Origin: Scatomonas sp963930955
GTDB lineage: Bacteria > Bacillota > Clostridia > Lachnospirales > Lachnospiraceae
Length of the DNA stretch: 64,000 nt
Assembly (NCBI GenBank): GCA_963930955.1
Contig: OZ006967.1
Location: forward strand, 1,674,001-1,738,000
Direction of reading: 5' to 3'
Shown here piece after piece: positions 41,365 through 49,618 of this stretch; within the stretch, counting starts at the first letter, position 1, and each line of letters begins with the position of its first letter. The position numbers and the translations under genes were made by a program. The notes beneath the pieces were generated by a model that did not search any database, was not told where the DNA came from, and worked only from the letters and a program-made list of their open reading frames with translations.

Positions 41365-42453
41365 ATGAATTATTACGTATTGACTTTATTTCCGGAGATG
41401 ATCCGGCAGGCCGCGGATACCAGTATCCTGGGCCGGGCGATCCGGAAAGGTGTTATATCCCTCCAGACAATTAATATTCGGGATTTTTCCGTGAATAAAC
41501 ATAATCGGGTAGACGATTACCCTTACGGCGGAGGGGCCGGTATGGTCATGGAGGCCGAGCCGGTGTGCCGGGCCATCGAGAGGGCTGAAAAGCAAATAGG
41601 AAAATCCGGCCGGGTGGTATATCTGACCCCCCAGGGGAAGGTATTGAACCAGACCATGGTGGAAGAACTGGCTGCTGAAGAAAACCTTATTCTTCTCTGC
41701 GGCCATTACGAGGGCATTGACGAAAGAGTGCTGGAGGAAAAAGTTACAGACTATATCTCCATTGGTGATTATGTGCTTACCGGCGGAGAACTGGGGGCTC
41801 TGGTGCTGATCGATGCGGTGTCCAGGTTTGTGCCGGGAGTCCTCAGCAACGAGGAATCCTCTCAGTTTGAATCTCTGCAGGATAATCTGCTGGAATATCC
41901 TCATTATACCAGGCCGGAAGAATGGAGAGGCAGAAACGTACCGGAGGTGCTTCTTTCCGGAGATCACAGGAAAATAGAGGAATGGCGCCGCCGGAAGTCT
42001 CTGGAGCGCACAAAAGAGCGGCGTCCGGATCTTCTGCACAAAAGCTTCCAGGTCACCGGCTGCTGGTATGGCGGAGAAAAGGCGGAAAAACTGGCCAGAG
42101 GTCTGGCGGATGGAGTTTCCAGATATGCGGAATACCTGGAGCTGGATAGAAAAAAAATCCGCAGACAGGGGAGAGCGTTTGGCGGACAGGAATTGCTGAT
42201 CCTGGCGGTGGATCCGGCAGCGGAAATCCCGGAAGACGGCTTGCCCTGCCGGAATCTGAAAGGGGAGGATACGCCGGCCGTGCTGATTCTGGCTGGAAGG
42301 GATCCGGAAGAAAGGATCTGGGAATCGGAACTGGAAGGCAGAGGCTTCCAGGTGGTGCTGCGATATGCCCAGGATTCAAAAAGCCAGGAAGAGCAGATGC
42401 GGGAGAAGGCTCTTGCCATAAGAAAAAGACTGGAAGCATTTTATACACAATGA
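41365..42453 (+). CDS. trmD: tRNA (guanine37-N1)-methyltransferase TrmD with C-terminal extension
   Basis: 362 residues, about 120 longer than the usual 240. The first 224 form normal TrmD: YVLTLFPEMI, DYPYGGGAGMVM, LCGHYEGIDERV, SIGDYVLTGGELGAL and the end RRKSLERTKERRPDLL. It methylates G37 and keeps the reading frame. Residues about 225-362 are an added domain beginning with VTGCWYGGEKAEKL, later LLILAVDPAAEIP and VLILAGRDPEE; I do not recognise it. Confidence 0.95.
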   Translation: MNYYVLTLFPEMIRQAADTSILGRAIRKGVISLQTINIRDFSVNKHNRVDDYPYGGGAGMVMEAEPVCRAIERAEKQIGKSGRVVYLTPQGKVLNQTMVEELAAEENLILLCGHYEGIDERVLEEKVTDYISIGDYVLTGGELGALVLIDAVSRFVPGVLSNEESSQFESLQDNLLEYPHYTRPEEWRGRNVPEVLLSGDHRKIEEWRRRKSLERTKERRPDLLHKSFQVTGCWYGGEKAEKLARGLADGVSRYAEYLELDRKKIRRQGRAFGGQELLILAVDPAAEIPEDGLPCRNLKGEDTPAVLILAGRDPEERIWESELEGRGFQVVLRYAQDSKSQEEQMREKALAIRKRLEAFYTQ

Positions 42454-42468
42454 CAAGGAGGAAAGCAG

Positions 42469-42948
42469 ATGAAAAAATGTATATACTGCGGCGCGGAACT
42501 GGAAGACAGCGTCAGATTCTGTCCTTATTGCGGAAAACCGGCTGAAAAAGAAGAGGAGAATGCCGGGCAGGCAGAAGAGCGGCAGAATTTTGAAAATAAT
42601 TATAATTATTCTTTTCAGGGGTATTATGGGGGGCCTGCCCCTGCCCCGGCCCGATACAACGGCATGGCCATCGCCTCCCTGGTACTGGGAATCGTAGGCA
42701 TCTTCTTTAACGCTTTTTATATGGCGCCTTCCATATTGGCTATTGTATTTGGAATCCTGGGCAGAAACCAGATTAAAAAGGATCCGGCCCAGAAGGGTAT
42801 GGGCATGGCGGTAGCGGGACTGATTCTGGGAATTGTTTTCCTGGCTCTTTATGTACTGCTGATCATTCTTTCCCTGGCGGCCTGGCAGCATATTGCCGGG
42901 ACGCTGGACTGGGGGGAACTGATAGACACCCTGGAGCACCTTATGTAA
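42469..42948 (+). CDS. Zinc-ribbon DUF4190-type membrane protein
   Basis: 159 residues. CIYCGAELEDSVRFCPYCG ribbon, acidic then Tyr/Asn/Pro-rich linker, and two hydrophobic segments (about 68-98 and 115-142) with the DUF4190-like GMAIASLVLGIVGIFFNAF and GMAVAGLILGIVFLALY. Paralogue of the 40816 protein, placed directly after trmD in the same operon. RBS AAGGAGGAAA. Function unknown. Confidence 0.82.
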   Translation: MKKCIYCGAELEDSVRFCPYCGKPAEKEEENAGQAEERQNFENNYNYSFQGYYGGPAPAPARYNGMAIASLVLGIVGIFFNAFYMAPSILAIVFGILGRNQIKKDPAQKGMGMAVAGLILGIVFLALYVLLIILSLAAWQHIAGTLDWGELIDTLEHLM

Positions 42949-42955
42949 AAAAAAC

Positions 42956-42984
42956 TTGCATTTTCAGGAAACCCGTAGTATAAT
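42956..42984 (+). promoter_or_regulatory. Promoter of rplS
   Basis: TTGCAT (42956-42961), 17-base spacer, perfect TATAAT (42979-42984). The 85-base leader to rplS contains an ACGTTTA/TGAACGT hairpin near 43019-43041 that could be an autoregulatory leader. Confidence 0.88.
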
Positions 42985-43070
42985 ATGCAAGGTTTCAATG
43001 TTTTAGACGGTCCGCTTTCACGTTTATCGGTGATATGAACGTCCAAGTAAAGATAAAAGGAGAGATAAAC

Positions 43071-43418
43071 ATGAACGAAATCATCAAAAAAATCGAGGCA
43101 GAGCAGTTAAAAGCGGAAGTTCCCCAGTTTAACGTAGGAGATACGGTTAAGGTATACGGAAAGATCAAAGAGGGAAACCGTGAGAGAATTCAGGTGTTTG
43201 AAGGCGTTGTCCTGAAAAAACAGGGCGGAAGCAGCCGCGAGACCTTTACTGTACGTAAGACTTCCAACGGAATCGGCGTTGAGAAAACATGGCCGCTGCA
43301 TTCTCCGAATGTAGAAAAAGTAGAAGTTGTAAGACGCGGTAAAGTAAGACGGGCGAAACTGAACTACCTGAGAAGCCGCGTAGGAAAAGCCGCCAAGGTA
43401 AAAGAGTTAGTAAAATAA
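43071..43418 (+). CDS. rplS: 50S ribosomal protein bL19
   Basis: 115 residues from the ATG at 43071 (AAAGGAGAGA upstream). FNVGDTVKVYGKIKEGNRERIQVFEGVVL and SNGIGVEKTWPLHSPNVEKVEVVRRGKVRRAKLNYLR are bL19 landmarks (key FEGVVL and HSP). It sits at the 30S-50S interface. Own promoter and terminator, separate from the trmD operon. Confidence 0.97.
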   Translation: MNEIIKKIEAEQLKAEVPQFNVGDTVKVYGKIKEGNRERIQVFEGVVLKKQGGSSRETFTVRKTSNGIGVEKTWPLHSPNVEKVEVVRRGKVRRAKLNYLRSRVGKAAKVKELVK

Positions 43419-43429
43419 GAAAGACAGGA

Positions 43430-43464
43430 CAGGGACTTATACGGAGGTATACAGTCCCTGTTTT
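43430..43464 (+). terminator. Terminator of rplS
   Basis: Arms CAGGGACT (43430-43437) and AGTCCCTG (43453-43460), extended by TATAC/GTATA, then TTTT. Confidence 0.85.
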
Positions 43465-43529
43465 AACAACTGCCCTTTGGCTGCAGGGGCAGCAGGATGA
43501 ATCATTTCAGGTGAGAGGTACAGAGAAGA

Positions 43530-44102
43530 ATGAGGGCTGCTTCAAAATATACAAGAGATTATTATCTGCGTTCCAAGATCAGAAAAATTCTGTTCTGGGT
43601 GATCTCTGTTACGCTGGCGATCCTTTTAGCCTATGCCTATTCCTATTATTTCGGTCAGAATATTGTGGTCCAGGAAAGTTCTATGGATCCTACCCTGTCT
43701 GCGGGGGACACGCTGCTGGTGGATCGGGCGGCCTATAAGCTGGGATCTCCGGAACGAGGAGATATTATTGTGTTCCGCACCAGCGACGATCCCAAATCTA
43801 GTCTGCGCATCAAGCGCGTGGTCGGACTTCCGGGTGAAACCATTCAGATCCAGAACGGACAGATCCTCATTGACGGGGAAACTTATGTGGAAAAAAGAGA
43901 TTTTCCGGCTATCACAAATCCAGGTATTGCCGAGGAGCCGGTATACCTGGGAAGAGGAGAATACTTTGTCCTGGGAGATAACCGAAACAACAGCGAAGAC
44001 AGCCGGTATGCGGATATCGGTCCGGTTGAAAAGAAGAGAATTGTAGGAAAGCTGTGGATGGTCACAGCGCCTTTTGATAAATTTGGATTGCTTCATCACT
44101 AA
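43530..44102 (+). CDS. lepB: Signal peptidase I
   Basis: 190 residues. One N-terminal membrane helix (about residues 19-41), then box B QESSMDPTLSAGD with the catalytic Ser, box D SLRIKRVVGLPGE with the Lys general base, and box E FVLGDNRNNSEDSRYADIG. It cleaves signal peptides on the outer face of the membrane. Followed by ylqF after 15 bases. Confidence 0.96.
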   Translation: MRAASKYTRDYYLRSKIRKILFWVISVTLAILLAYAYSYYFGQNIVVQESSMDPTLSAGDTLLVDRAAYKLGSPERGDIIVFRTSDDPKSSLRIKRVVGLPGETIQIQNGQILIDGETYVEKRDFPAITNPGIAEEPVYLGRGEYFVLGDNRNNSEDSRYADIGPVEKKRIVGKLWMVTAPFDKFGLLHH

Positions 44103-44117
44103 GCGCGGAGGTTGCGT

Positions 44118-44987
44118 ATGGATATACAATGGTATCCGGGGCATATGACCCGGGCCAGAAGGCAGATGCAGGAAGACATCCGTCTGATTGACCTGATTAT
44201 AGAACTGGTGGACGCTAGAGTTCCTCTGTCCAGCAGAAATCCTGATATTGATGAGCTGGGCCGCCAGAAGGCCCGGCTGATTTTGCTTAATAAGGCAGAT
44301 CTGGCGGATGAAATCTGGAACCGCCGGTGGGCGGATTATTTTAAAAAACAGGGTTTTTATGTGCTTCTGGCAGATTCCAGAAAAAAGAATCATCTGAAGG
44401 CTGTGCAGCCCTTGATTGCGGAAGCATGCCGGGAAAAGATCGAGAGAGACAGAAAAAGAGGAATTCTCAATCGGCCGGTCCGGGCGATGGTGGCGGGCAT
44501 TCCCAATGTAGGAAAATCCACCTTCATTAATTCCTATGCAGGGCGGGCCTGTGCCAAGACAGGAAACCGTCCCGGGGTAACCAAAGGAAAACAGTGGATC
44601 CGTCTTAATAAAACCCTGGAACTCCTGGACACACCGGGGATTCTCTGGCCTAAATTTGAGGATCAGGCAGTCGGGCAGAACCTGGCGCTGATCGGTTCTG
44701 TTCGGGATGAACTTTTAAATACAGAGGAACTGGCGCTGATTCTGATCCGCAGACTGATGAACAGGTATCCGGGAGTGCTCTCTTCCCGCTATGAACTGGC
44801 CGGAGAAGAGGGCGAGCTGCAGATCCTGGAAGAAATCGCGGAAAACCGCAAATGCATTGCCAGGGGAAATGAGCTGTCCTACGAGAAAGCGGCCGGAATC
44901 CTGCTGGAAGATTTTCGCAGCGGGCGGCTGGGCCGGATCACCCTGGAATATCCTGGGGAAGAAAAAGCGGAGGATAAAGAAGAATGA
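44118..44987 (+). CDS. ylqF: Ribosome biogenesis GTPase YlqF/RbgA
   Basis: 289 residues from the ATG at 44118 (GGAGG 7 bases upstream). Circularly permuted GTPase: G4 LLNKADLAD precedes G1 GIPNVGKSTFIN and G3 DTPGILWP. IQWYPGHMTRARRQM is the RbgA start. It is needed for late 50S assembly. Four-base overlap with rnhB, as in many Firmicutes. Confidence 0.96.
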   Translation: MDIQWYPGHMTRARRQMQEDIRLIDLIIELVDARVPLSSRNPDIDELGRQKARLILLNKADLADEIWNRRWADYFKKQGFYVLLADSRKKNHLKAVQPLIAEACREKIERDRKRGILNRPVRAMVAGIPNVGKSTFINSYAGRACAKTGNRPGVTKGKQWIRLNKTLELLDTPGILWPKFEDQAVGQNLALIGSVRDELLNTEELALILIRRLMNRYPGVLSSRYELAGEEGELQILEEIAENRKCIARGNELSYEKAAGILLEDFRSGRLGRITLEYPGEEKAEDKEE

Positions 44988-45742
44988 AAAAAACTCTCAA
45001 AGAAATCAGAGAGGAATTTGAGAGAGCGAAGGAAGAGGACTGGGAAAGCCTGATCCGGGAATACAGCCAGGATGAGAGAGCTGGAGTGAAAAAGATTCTG
45101 GAGAGCCTTTATAAAAAAAAGCAGGCGCTTCTGAAAGAGCGCCAACGGGTGGAGGAACTCTGCGTTTTCGAAAAAAAATACGCGGAAGCGGAGTACATCT
45201 GCGGGATTGATGAAGTGGGCAGAGGCCCCCTGGCCGGTCCTGTGGTGGCCGGTGCAGTCATACTGCCTAAAAATGCCAGAATCCTTTATATTAACGATTC
45301 GAAACAGCTCAGCGAGAAAAAAAGGGAGGAACTGTATCAGGAAATTCTTTCCCAGGCGCTGGCTGTGGGAATCGGTTCTGCAGGTCCCGGGAGAATTGAC
45401 GAAATTAATATTCTCAATGCTACCTACGAGGCAATGCGGGAAGCGGTAGGACAATTAAAAATCAAGCCTTCGCTTTTGCTGGTGGATGCGGTAACGATTC
45501 CGGGGCTTCCTATTCCCCAGGTCCCCATCATCAAGGGCGATGCGAAGAGCCAGTCCATAGCGGCAGCCAGTATCCTTGCCAAGGTTACCAGGGACCGCCT
45601 TATGAAAGAATACGATAAAGAGATGCCGGAATATGGATTTGCTTCCAATAAAGGATATGGTTCTGCCGGGCACATAGAAGCAATAAAAAAATACGGTCCC
45701 AGCCCCATACACAGGGCGTCCTTTCTTACGCATTTCATTTGA
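44984..45742 (+). CDS. rnhB: Ribonuclease HII
   Basis: 252 residues. Catalytic residues in CGIDEVGRGPLAGPVV, NDSKQLSEKKREEL, LLVDAVTIP and IKGDAKSQSIAAASILAKVTRDRLM. It removes ribonucleotides from DNA. A charged N-terminal helix of about 65 residues precedes the domain, as in the Bacillus-type protein. Coupled to ylqF. Confidence 0.97.
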   Translation: MKKTLKEIREEFERAKEEDWESLIREYSQDERAGVKKILESLYKKKQALLKERQRVEELCVFEKKYAEAEYICGIDEVGRGPLAGPVVAGAVILPKNARILYINDSKQLSEKKREELYQEILSQALAVGIGSAGPGRIDEINILNATYEAMREAVGQLKIKPSLLLVDAVTIPGLPIPQVPIIKGDAKSQSIAAASILAKVTRDRLMKEYDKEMPEYGFASNKGYGSAGHIEAIKKYGPSPIHRASFLTHFI

Positions 45743-45749
45743 AAGCTGC

Positions 45750-45766
45750 AGCATCGGTGTACAAGG
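45750..45766 (+). repeat. Half end of the 279-bp repeat family
   Basis: AGCATCGGTGTACAAGG matches 16 of 17 bases of the end of copy C and the variable G of copy B. No partner end lies nearby. The adjoining AAGGAG acts as ribosome binding site for the next gene. Could be chance. Confidence 0.4.
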
Positions 45767-45773
45767 AGAAAAT

Positions 45774-46127
45774 TTGAATACCAGAGAAACAGGAAGGATA
45801 TATGAGAAACTGGCTGCGAAATATCTGGCGGCCAGCGGATATGAGATACTGGAACATAATTTTTACTGCCGGTTTGGTGAAATTGACCTGGTTGCCAGGG
45901 AAGGAGGCTGCCTTGTTTTTGTGGAAGTAAAATACAGGAAAAGCGGAGAATGGGGAGAGGCGTCTCTGGCGGTAGATAAAAAGAAACAGAGAAAATTGTC
46001 CAGGAGCGCCGCATGTTATCTCCAGACCCGGGGAGTTTCCGGAAGGGTTTCCTGCCGCTTTGATGTTGTGGCCGTTACCGGAAATGAAGTAAAACTCTAT
46101 AGGAATGCTTTTGATTTTGTACGCTAG
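45774..46127 (+). CDS. yraN: UPF0102 (YraN) endonuclease-like protein
   Basis: 117 residues starting at TTG 45774, with AAGGAG 7 bases upstream. A small nuclease-like fold: AAKYLAASGYEILEHNFYCRFGEIDLVAREGGCLVFVEVKYRK by landmarks (key GEIDLV and FVEVK). The E-ID...E-K residues resemble Holliday-junction-resolvase-type active sites. Role unproven. Typical position after rnhB. Confidence 0.93.
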   Translation: MNTRETGRIYEKLAAKYLAASGYEILEHNFYCRFGEIDLVAREGGCLVFVEVKYRKSGEWGEASLAVDKKKQRKLSRSAACYLQTRGVSGRVSCRFDVVAVTGNEVKLYRNAFDFVR

Positions 46128-46147
46128 CGCTGGAAAGGATAGGAACC

Positions 46148-47005
46148 ATGGAGATTCAATGGAAAAATAGTGATATGCCAAGACCCGGGATCCGGGAAAA
46201 GAATGGGGTGGTCTGGCTTTCTTTCCCCTTGCTGCAGGAGACAGGCATAGTTGTGGAAGGATTTACAACCCGGTTAGGAGGAGTCAGTCAGGGACATTTT
46301 TCCTCCATGAATCTTAGTTTTACCCGGGGAGATGAAGAAGCGTGCGTCAGGGAAAATTTCCGCCGGGTGGGGGAAGCCCTGGGGTTTCCTGTGGAAAGTA
46401 TTGTGACCTCGGATCAGACGCATACCAATCATGTCCGCCGTGTGACCGAAAAAGACTGCGGCGGCGGAATCCTCCGTCCCAGAGAATATAGTCAGGTAGA
46501 CGGCCTGATGACGGATGAACCGGGAGTAACCCTTGCCACTTTTTACGCGGACTGCGTTCCACTTTATTTTGTAGACCCGGTACACCGTGCCATTGCCCTT
46601 TCCCATTCCGGCTGGCGGGGAACCGTGCAGCGGATCGGCCGGGTAACGGTGGAAAAAATGCAGAAAGAATTTGGCAGCCGCCCGGAGGATCTGGTGACGG
46701 CAATCGGTCCTTCTATCTGCCAGGACTGTTATGAGGTGGGAGAAGAAGTGGCGGAGGCTTTTTACAGGGAATTCGGCAGAAACGTCGGCGAAAAGCTGCT
46801 TTACGGAAAAGGCGGCGGGAAATACCAGCTGAATTTGTGGGAGGCCAACCGGCGGGTACTGACCGAGGCGGGAGTACGGCCGGAAAAGATTCAGATGCCC
46901 TGTATCTGTACCTGCTGCAATCCGCAATTTTTGTTTTCCCACAGAGCGTCCCAAGGCCGCAGAGGAAATTTAGGCGCCTTTCTGATGCTGAAAAAAAACC
47001 CATAA
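46148..47005 (+). CDS. pgeF: Peptidoglycan editing factor PgeF (YfiH/laccase-domain)
   Basis: 285 residues. Metal-binding pattern: QTHTNHV (His), ADCVPLYF (Cys), HSGWRGT (His). C-terminal TCCNPQFLFSHRASQGRRGN is typical. PgeF proteins prevent wrong serine incorporation into the peptidoglycan stem by hydrolysing aberrant UDP-MurNAc precursors; purine nucleosidase-like activity is reported for some. End of the rnhB operon; convergent with the dipeptide epimerase over a shared terminator. Confidence 0.93.
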   Translation: MEIQWKNSDMPRPGIREKNGVVWLSFPLLQETGIVVEGFTTRLGGVSQGHFSSMNLSFTRGDEEACVRENFRRVGEALGFPVESIVTSDQTHTNHVRRVTEKDCGGGILRPREYSQVDGLMTDEPGVTLATFYADCVPLYFVDPVHRAIALSHSGWRGTVQRIGRVTVEKMQKEFGSRPEDLVTAIGPSICQDCYEVGEEVAEAFYREFGRNVGEKLLYGKGGGKYQLNLWEANRRVLTEAGVRPEKIQMPCICTCCNPQFLFSHRASQGRRGNLGAFLMLKKNP

Positions 47006-47054
47006 GAAGGCTGCTGCAGATACGGATGGACACATGGCCTGCGGTGTTGGAGAT

Positions 47055-47098
47055 AAAAAAAGGAGACATAAGTCTGTTTGGACTCTGTCTCCTTTTTT
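47055..47098. terminator. Bidirectional terminator between pgeF and the epimerase
   Basis: A-rich/T-rich arms around AAGGAGACA (left, 47055-47068) and TGTCTCCTT (right, 47086-47098), with A- and T-runs on both strands. Confidence 0.88.
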
Positions 47099-47123
47099 GA
47101 CTCGATTTCGGTTTCAGGCTGTT

Positions 47124-48215
47124 TTAATCCAGATATTTAAGTCCCTCTACGCCTTTGATTCCCAGCCCCGGATCGTCCGGAAGGGTGATAAGTTTTTCCT
47201 GGAATACGGCGCCGCCCTGAATGGGATCCTCGCTGCAGAGCACAGGTCCGTCCAGATCGATCTTTTCAATCACCTGTTTGGCGCAGGCCAGATGCACCGC
47301 CGCGTTGACGCTGATTTTGGCTTCCAGCATACAGCCGATCATACATTTCACCCCGAATACTTCTGCCGCCGAAGCGATCTTCAGAGCATTGTACAGACCG
47401 CCGCATTTCATCAGCTTGATATTAATCATGTCAGCGGCCCCCATCTGCATGATCTGGATAGCGTCCTTGGGTGACCAGACGCTTTCATCGGCCATTACGG
47501 GCACATAGGAGCGTTCGGTGACGTATTTTAATCCCTCCAGATTCCAGGCCTTTACGGGCTGTTCCACAAATTCAATATCCAGACCCTTATCCTGCATCTG
47601 GTTCAGAAGACGCACAGCCTGTTTGGGTTCCCAGCCCTGGTTGGCGTCAATGCGGATCTGCACCTTCTTACCTACGGCCTGGCGGATAGCCTGAAGCCGG
47701 GCCACATCCAGCTCCGGATGGGAACCAACTTTGATCTTCAGGGTCTCATAACCCCGCTCTACAGCGTTTACAGCATCCCTGGCCATTTCTTCCGGGTCGT
47801 TTACACTGATGGTGATGTCGGTAACGATCTGTTTCCGGCTGCCTCCCAAAAGTTTATATACAGGGATGTTGTACAGCTGGCCGTACAGATCGTAAAGAGC
47901 CATATCCATAGCGGCTTTAGCGCTGGTGTTTTTCAGGATACAGCCGTCCAGAGCCAGCATAAGATTTTCAAAATCATCCACCTCCCGGCCCACCATTGTT
48001 TTGATGATATGGTCCTGCAGGGCGCCTACGATGGCTCCTGTGGTATCTCCGGTAACCGCTCCGGTAGGCGGAGCTTCTCCGTAGCCTATGGCGCCGGTAT
48101 CGGTGTGAACCTCCACAATTACGTCCTCCACGCTGGATACGGAACGGACCGCTGTCTTAAAGGGAACTCGCAAGGGAATGGAAACCGTTCCCAGTCTTAC
48201 CTTTGTGATCTTCAT
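47124..48215 (-). CDS. Dipeptide epimerase (enolase superfamily)
   Basis: 363 residues. Muconate-lactonizing-type barrel: LKIKV (K-x-K bases, near residue 162), DANQGW, FVEQPVKAWN, MADESVW, INIKLMKCGGLYN and CMLEAKIS. Dipeptide epimerases convert L-Ala-D-Glu to L-Ala-L-Glu, letting murein peptides be used. Last gene of the minus-strand peptide operon, 21 bases after the dipeptidase. Exact dipeptide preference is not readable, but context favours L-Ala-D/L-Glu. Confidence 0.92.
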   Translation of the reverse strand: MKITKVRLGTVSIPLRVPFKTAVRSVSSVEDVIVEVHTDTGAIGYGEAPPTGAVTGDTTGAIVGALQDHIIKTMVGREVDDFENLMLALDGCILKNTSAKAAMDMALYDLYGQLYNIPVYKLLGGSRKQIVTDITISVNDPEEMARDAVNAVERGYETLKIKVGSHPELDVARLQAIRQAVGKKVQIRIDANQGWEPKQAVRLLNQMQDKGLDIEFVEQPVKAWNLEGLKYVTERSYVPVMADESVWSPKDAIQIMQMGAADMINIKLMKCGGLYNALKIASAAEVFGVKCMIGCMLEAKISVNAAVHLACAKQVIEKIDLDGPVLCSEDPIQGGAVFQEKLITLPDDPGLGIKGVEGLKYLD

Positions 48216-48236
48216 ATATGATTCCTCCTCTTTGTT

Positions 48237-49607
48237 TTATCTTGCCATTTCATACATAGCATGAGCCAGAATTTCCGCGTTGTCCAGAAGGCGGCTCAGC
48301 TCCATGAACTCGTCCGGTTTGTGCTCTCGGACCTCGTCCCCGGGAAAGATGGGGCCGAAGGCCAGGGTATTGGGCATCATTTTGGCGTAAGTGCCGCCGC
48401 CGATACATTTGGCCGCTGCCTGCTCTCCGGTGCAGCGCTGGTACACATCCAGGAGCATACGCACCAGGGGACTGTCCGGGCTCATATACAGGCTGTGCTT
48501 GTGGCGGAGATCTGTTTCCGTAAAGTCGGCTTTCTCAAAAATCTCCCGGATACGGGGGCCGCAGTCCTCAAAGCTTTTGGTCACCGGATAGCGGTAGTTC
48601 ACTTTTGCTGTGACCGTCCCTGAGCCGCCGCTGATCTGTCCCAGATTCAATGTAAGAGGGCCGGATTCCGCATCCTCCATGGAGACGCCAAGAGAAGCGC
48701 CGTTCCATTCTGTACCGATTTTTTCTGCCAGCAGAGAGACGGCCGCTTTCAGATCCCCGGTCAGGGGAAGCAGATTCAGAAACTGCATCAGAAGCCCGAT
48801 GGCGTTGGTTCCCTCCCAGGGGGTGCCTCCGTGGGCGCTGACTCCGGAGGCCTGTATAGTAACGCCGTCTGCCTCCCGGGTGCAGCAGATGTTCTCCATG
48901 GAAAGAGCCAGGATTTTCTCCGCTGTCTGCTCCCCGCAGAGAAGCCGGGCCCGGGCGTGTGCCGGAACAATGTTGGGGGCTTCCCCGCCGGAGAGTTCCG
49001 CCAGGCGGATTTCGCCTTCATCTTTCAGCTCTTTGGTGTAAGCAGCGGTTACCAGGCCTTTTTCCCCGTTAATGACCGGATATTCTCCGTCCGGAGTAAT
49101 GCCCATGACCGGCACTTCTCCGCCGTGTTTCAGATAATACTTCATATCTTCACTGCCGGTTTCCTCGTTGAGACCAAAGATCAGACGGATTCTCCGGCGC
49201 AGGGGGACGCCGGATTCCTTCAGAGCCCAAAGGGCATAAAGAGCTGCCACGGCGGGGCCTTTATCGTCCATAGCCCCCCGGCCGTAAATCCGTCCCTCTG
49301 TGATCCGTCCTTCATAGGGCGGCACCGTCCAGCCTTCCCCTTCCGGAACCACATCCAGATGGCAAAGCACGGCAGCCATTTCCGGCCCCTCCCCGAACTC
49401 GCACCAGCCGGCCTGTTCATCCATGTTGCACACGGAAAATCCCAGTTTTTCCGCTGCCTTCAGCATATAAACCAGGCAGTCGTGAACGGGCCTGCCGTAA
49501 GGATAACCGCTGTCATCCCGGGTCAGGACGCTGGGAATGCGGATGGCGCCGGCCAGATCCGCAGCCAGGTCTTCTTTTTTTGATTCGATGATTCTGCGAA
49601 ACTCCAT
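48237..49607 (-). CDS. M20-family dipeptidase (Sapep/PepV type)
   Basis: 456 residues from the ATG at 49607 (AAGGAGG upstream). Metal ligands: LCHLDVVPEGEGW (His), GRGAMDDKGP (Asp), LNEETGSEDM (Glu pair), TPDGEYP and the C-terminal GGGTYAKMMPN. PepV/Sapep enzymes cut dipeptides including beta-Ala and D-residue ones. Paired with an epimerase and a transglutaminase-fold protein, it likely degrades wall-derived peptides in the cytoplasm. Confidence 0.92.
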   Translation of the reverse strand: MEFRRIIESKKEDLAADLAGAIRIPSVLTRDDSGYPYGRPVHDCLVYMLKAAEKLGFSVCNMDEQAGWCEFGEGPEMAAVLCHLDVVPEGEGWTVPPYEGRITEGRIYGRGAMDDKGPAVAALYALWALKESGVPLRRRIRLIFGLNEETGSEDMKYYLKHGGEVPVMGITPDGEYPVINGEKGLVTAAYTKELKDEGEIRLAELSGGEAPNIVPAHARARLLCGEQTAEKILALSMENICCTREADGVTIQASGVSAHGGTPWEGTNAIGLLMQFLNLLPLTGDLKAAVSLLAEKIGTEWNGASLGVSMEDAESGPLTLNLGQISGGSGTVTAKVNYRYPVTKSFEDCGPRIREIFEKADFTETDLRHKHSLYMSPDSPLVRMLLDVYQRCTGEQAAAKCIGGGTYAKMMPNTLAFGPIFPGDEVREHKPDEFMELSRLLDNAEILAHAMYEMAR

Positions 49608-49618
49608 GGGGTTCCTCC

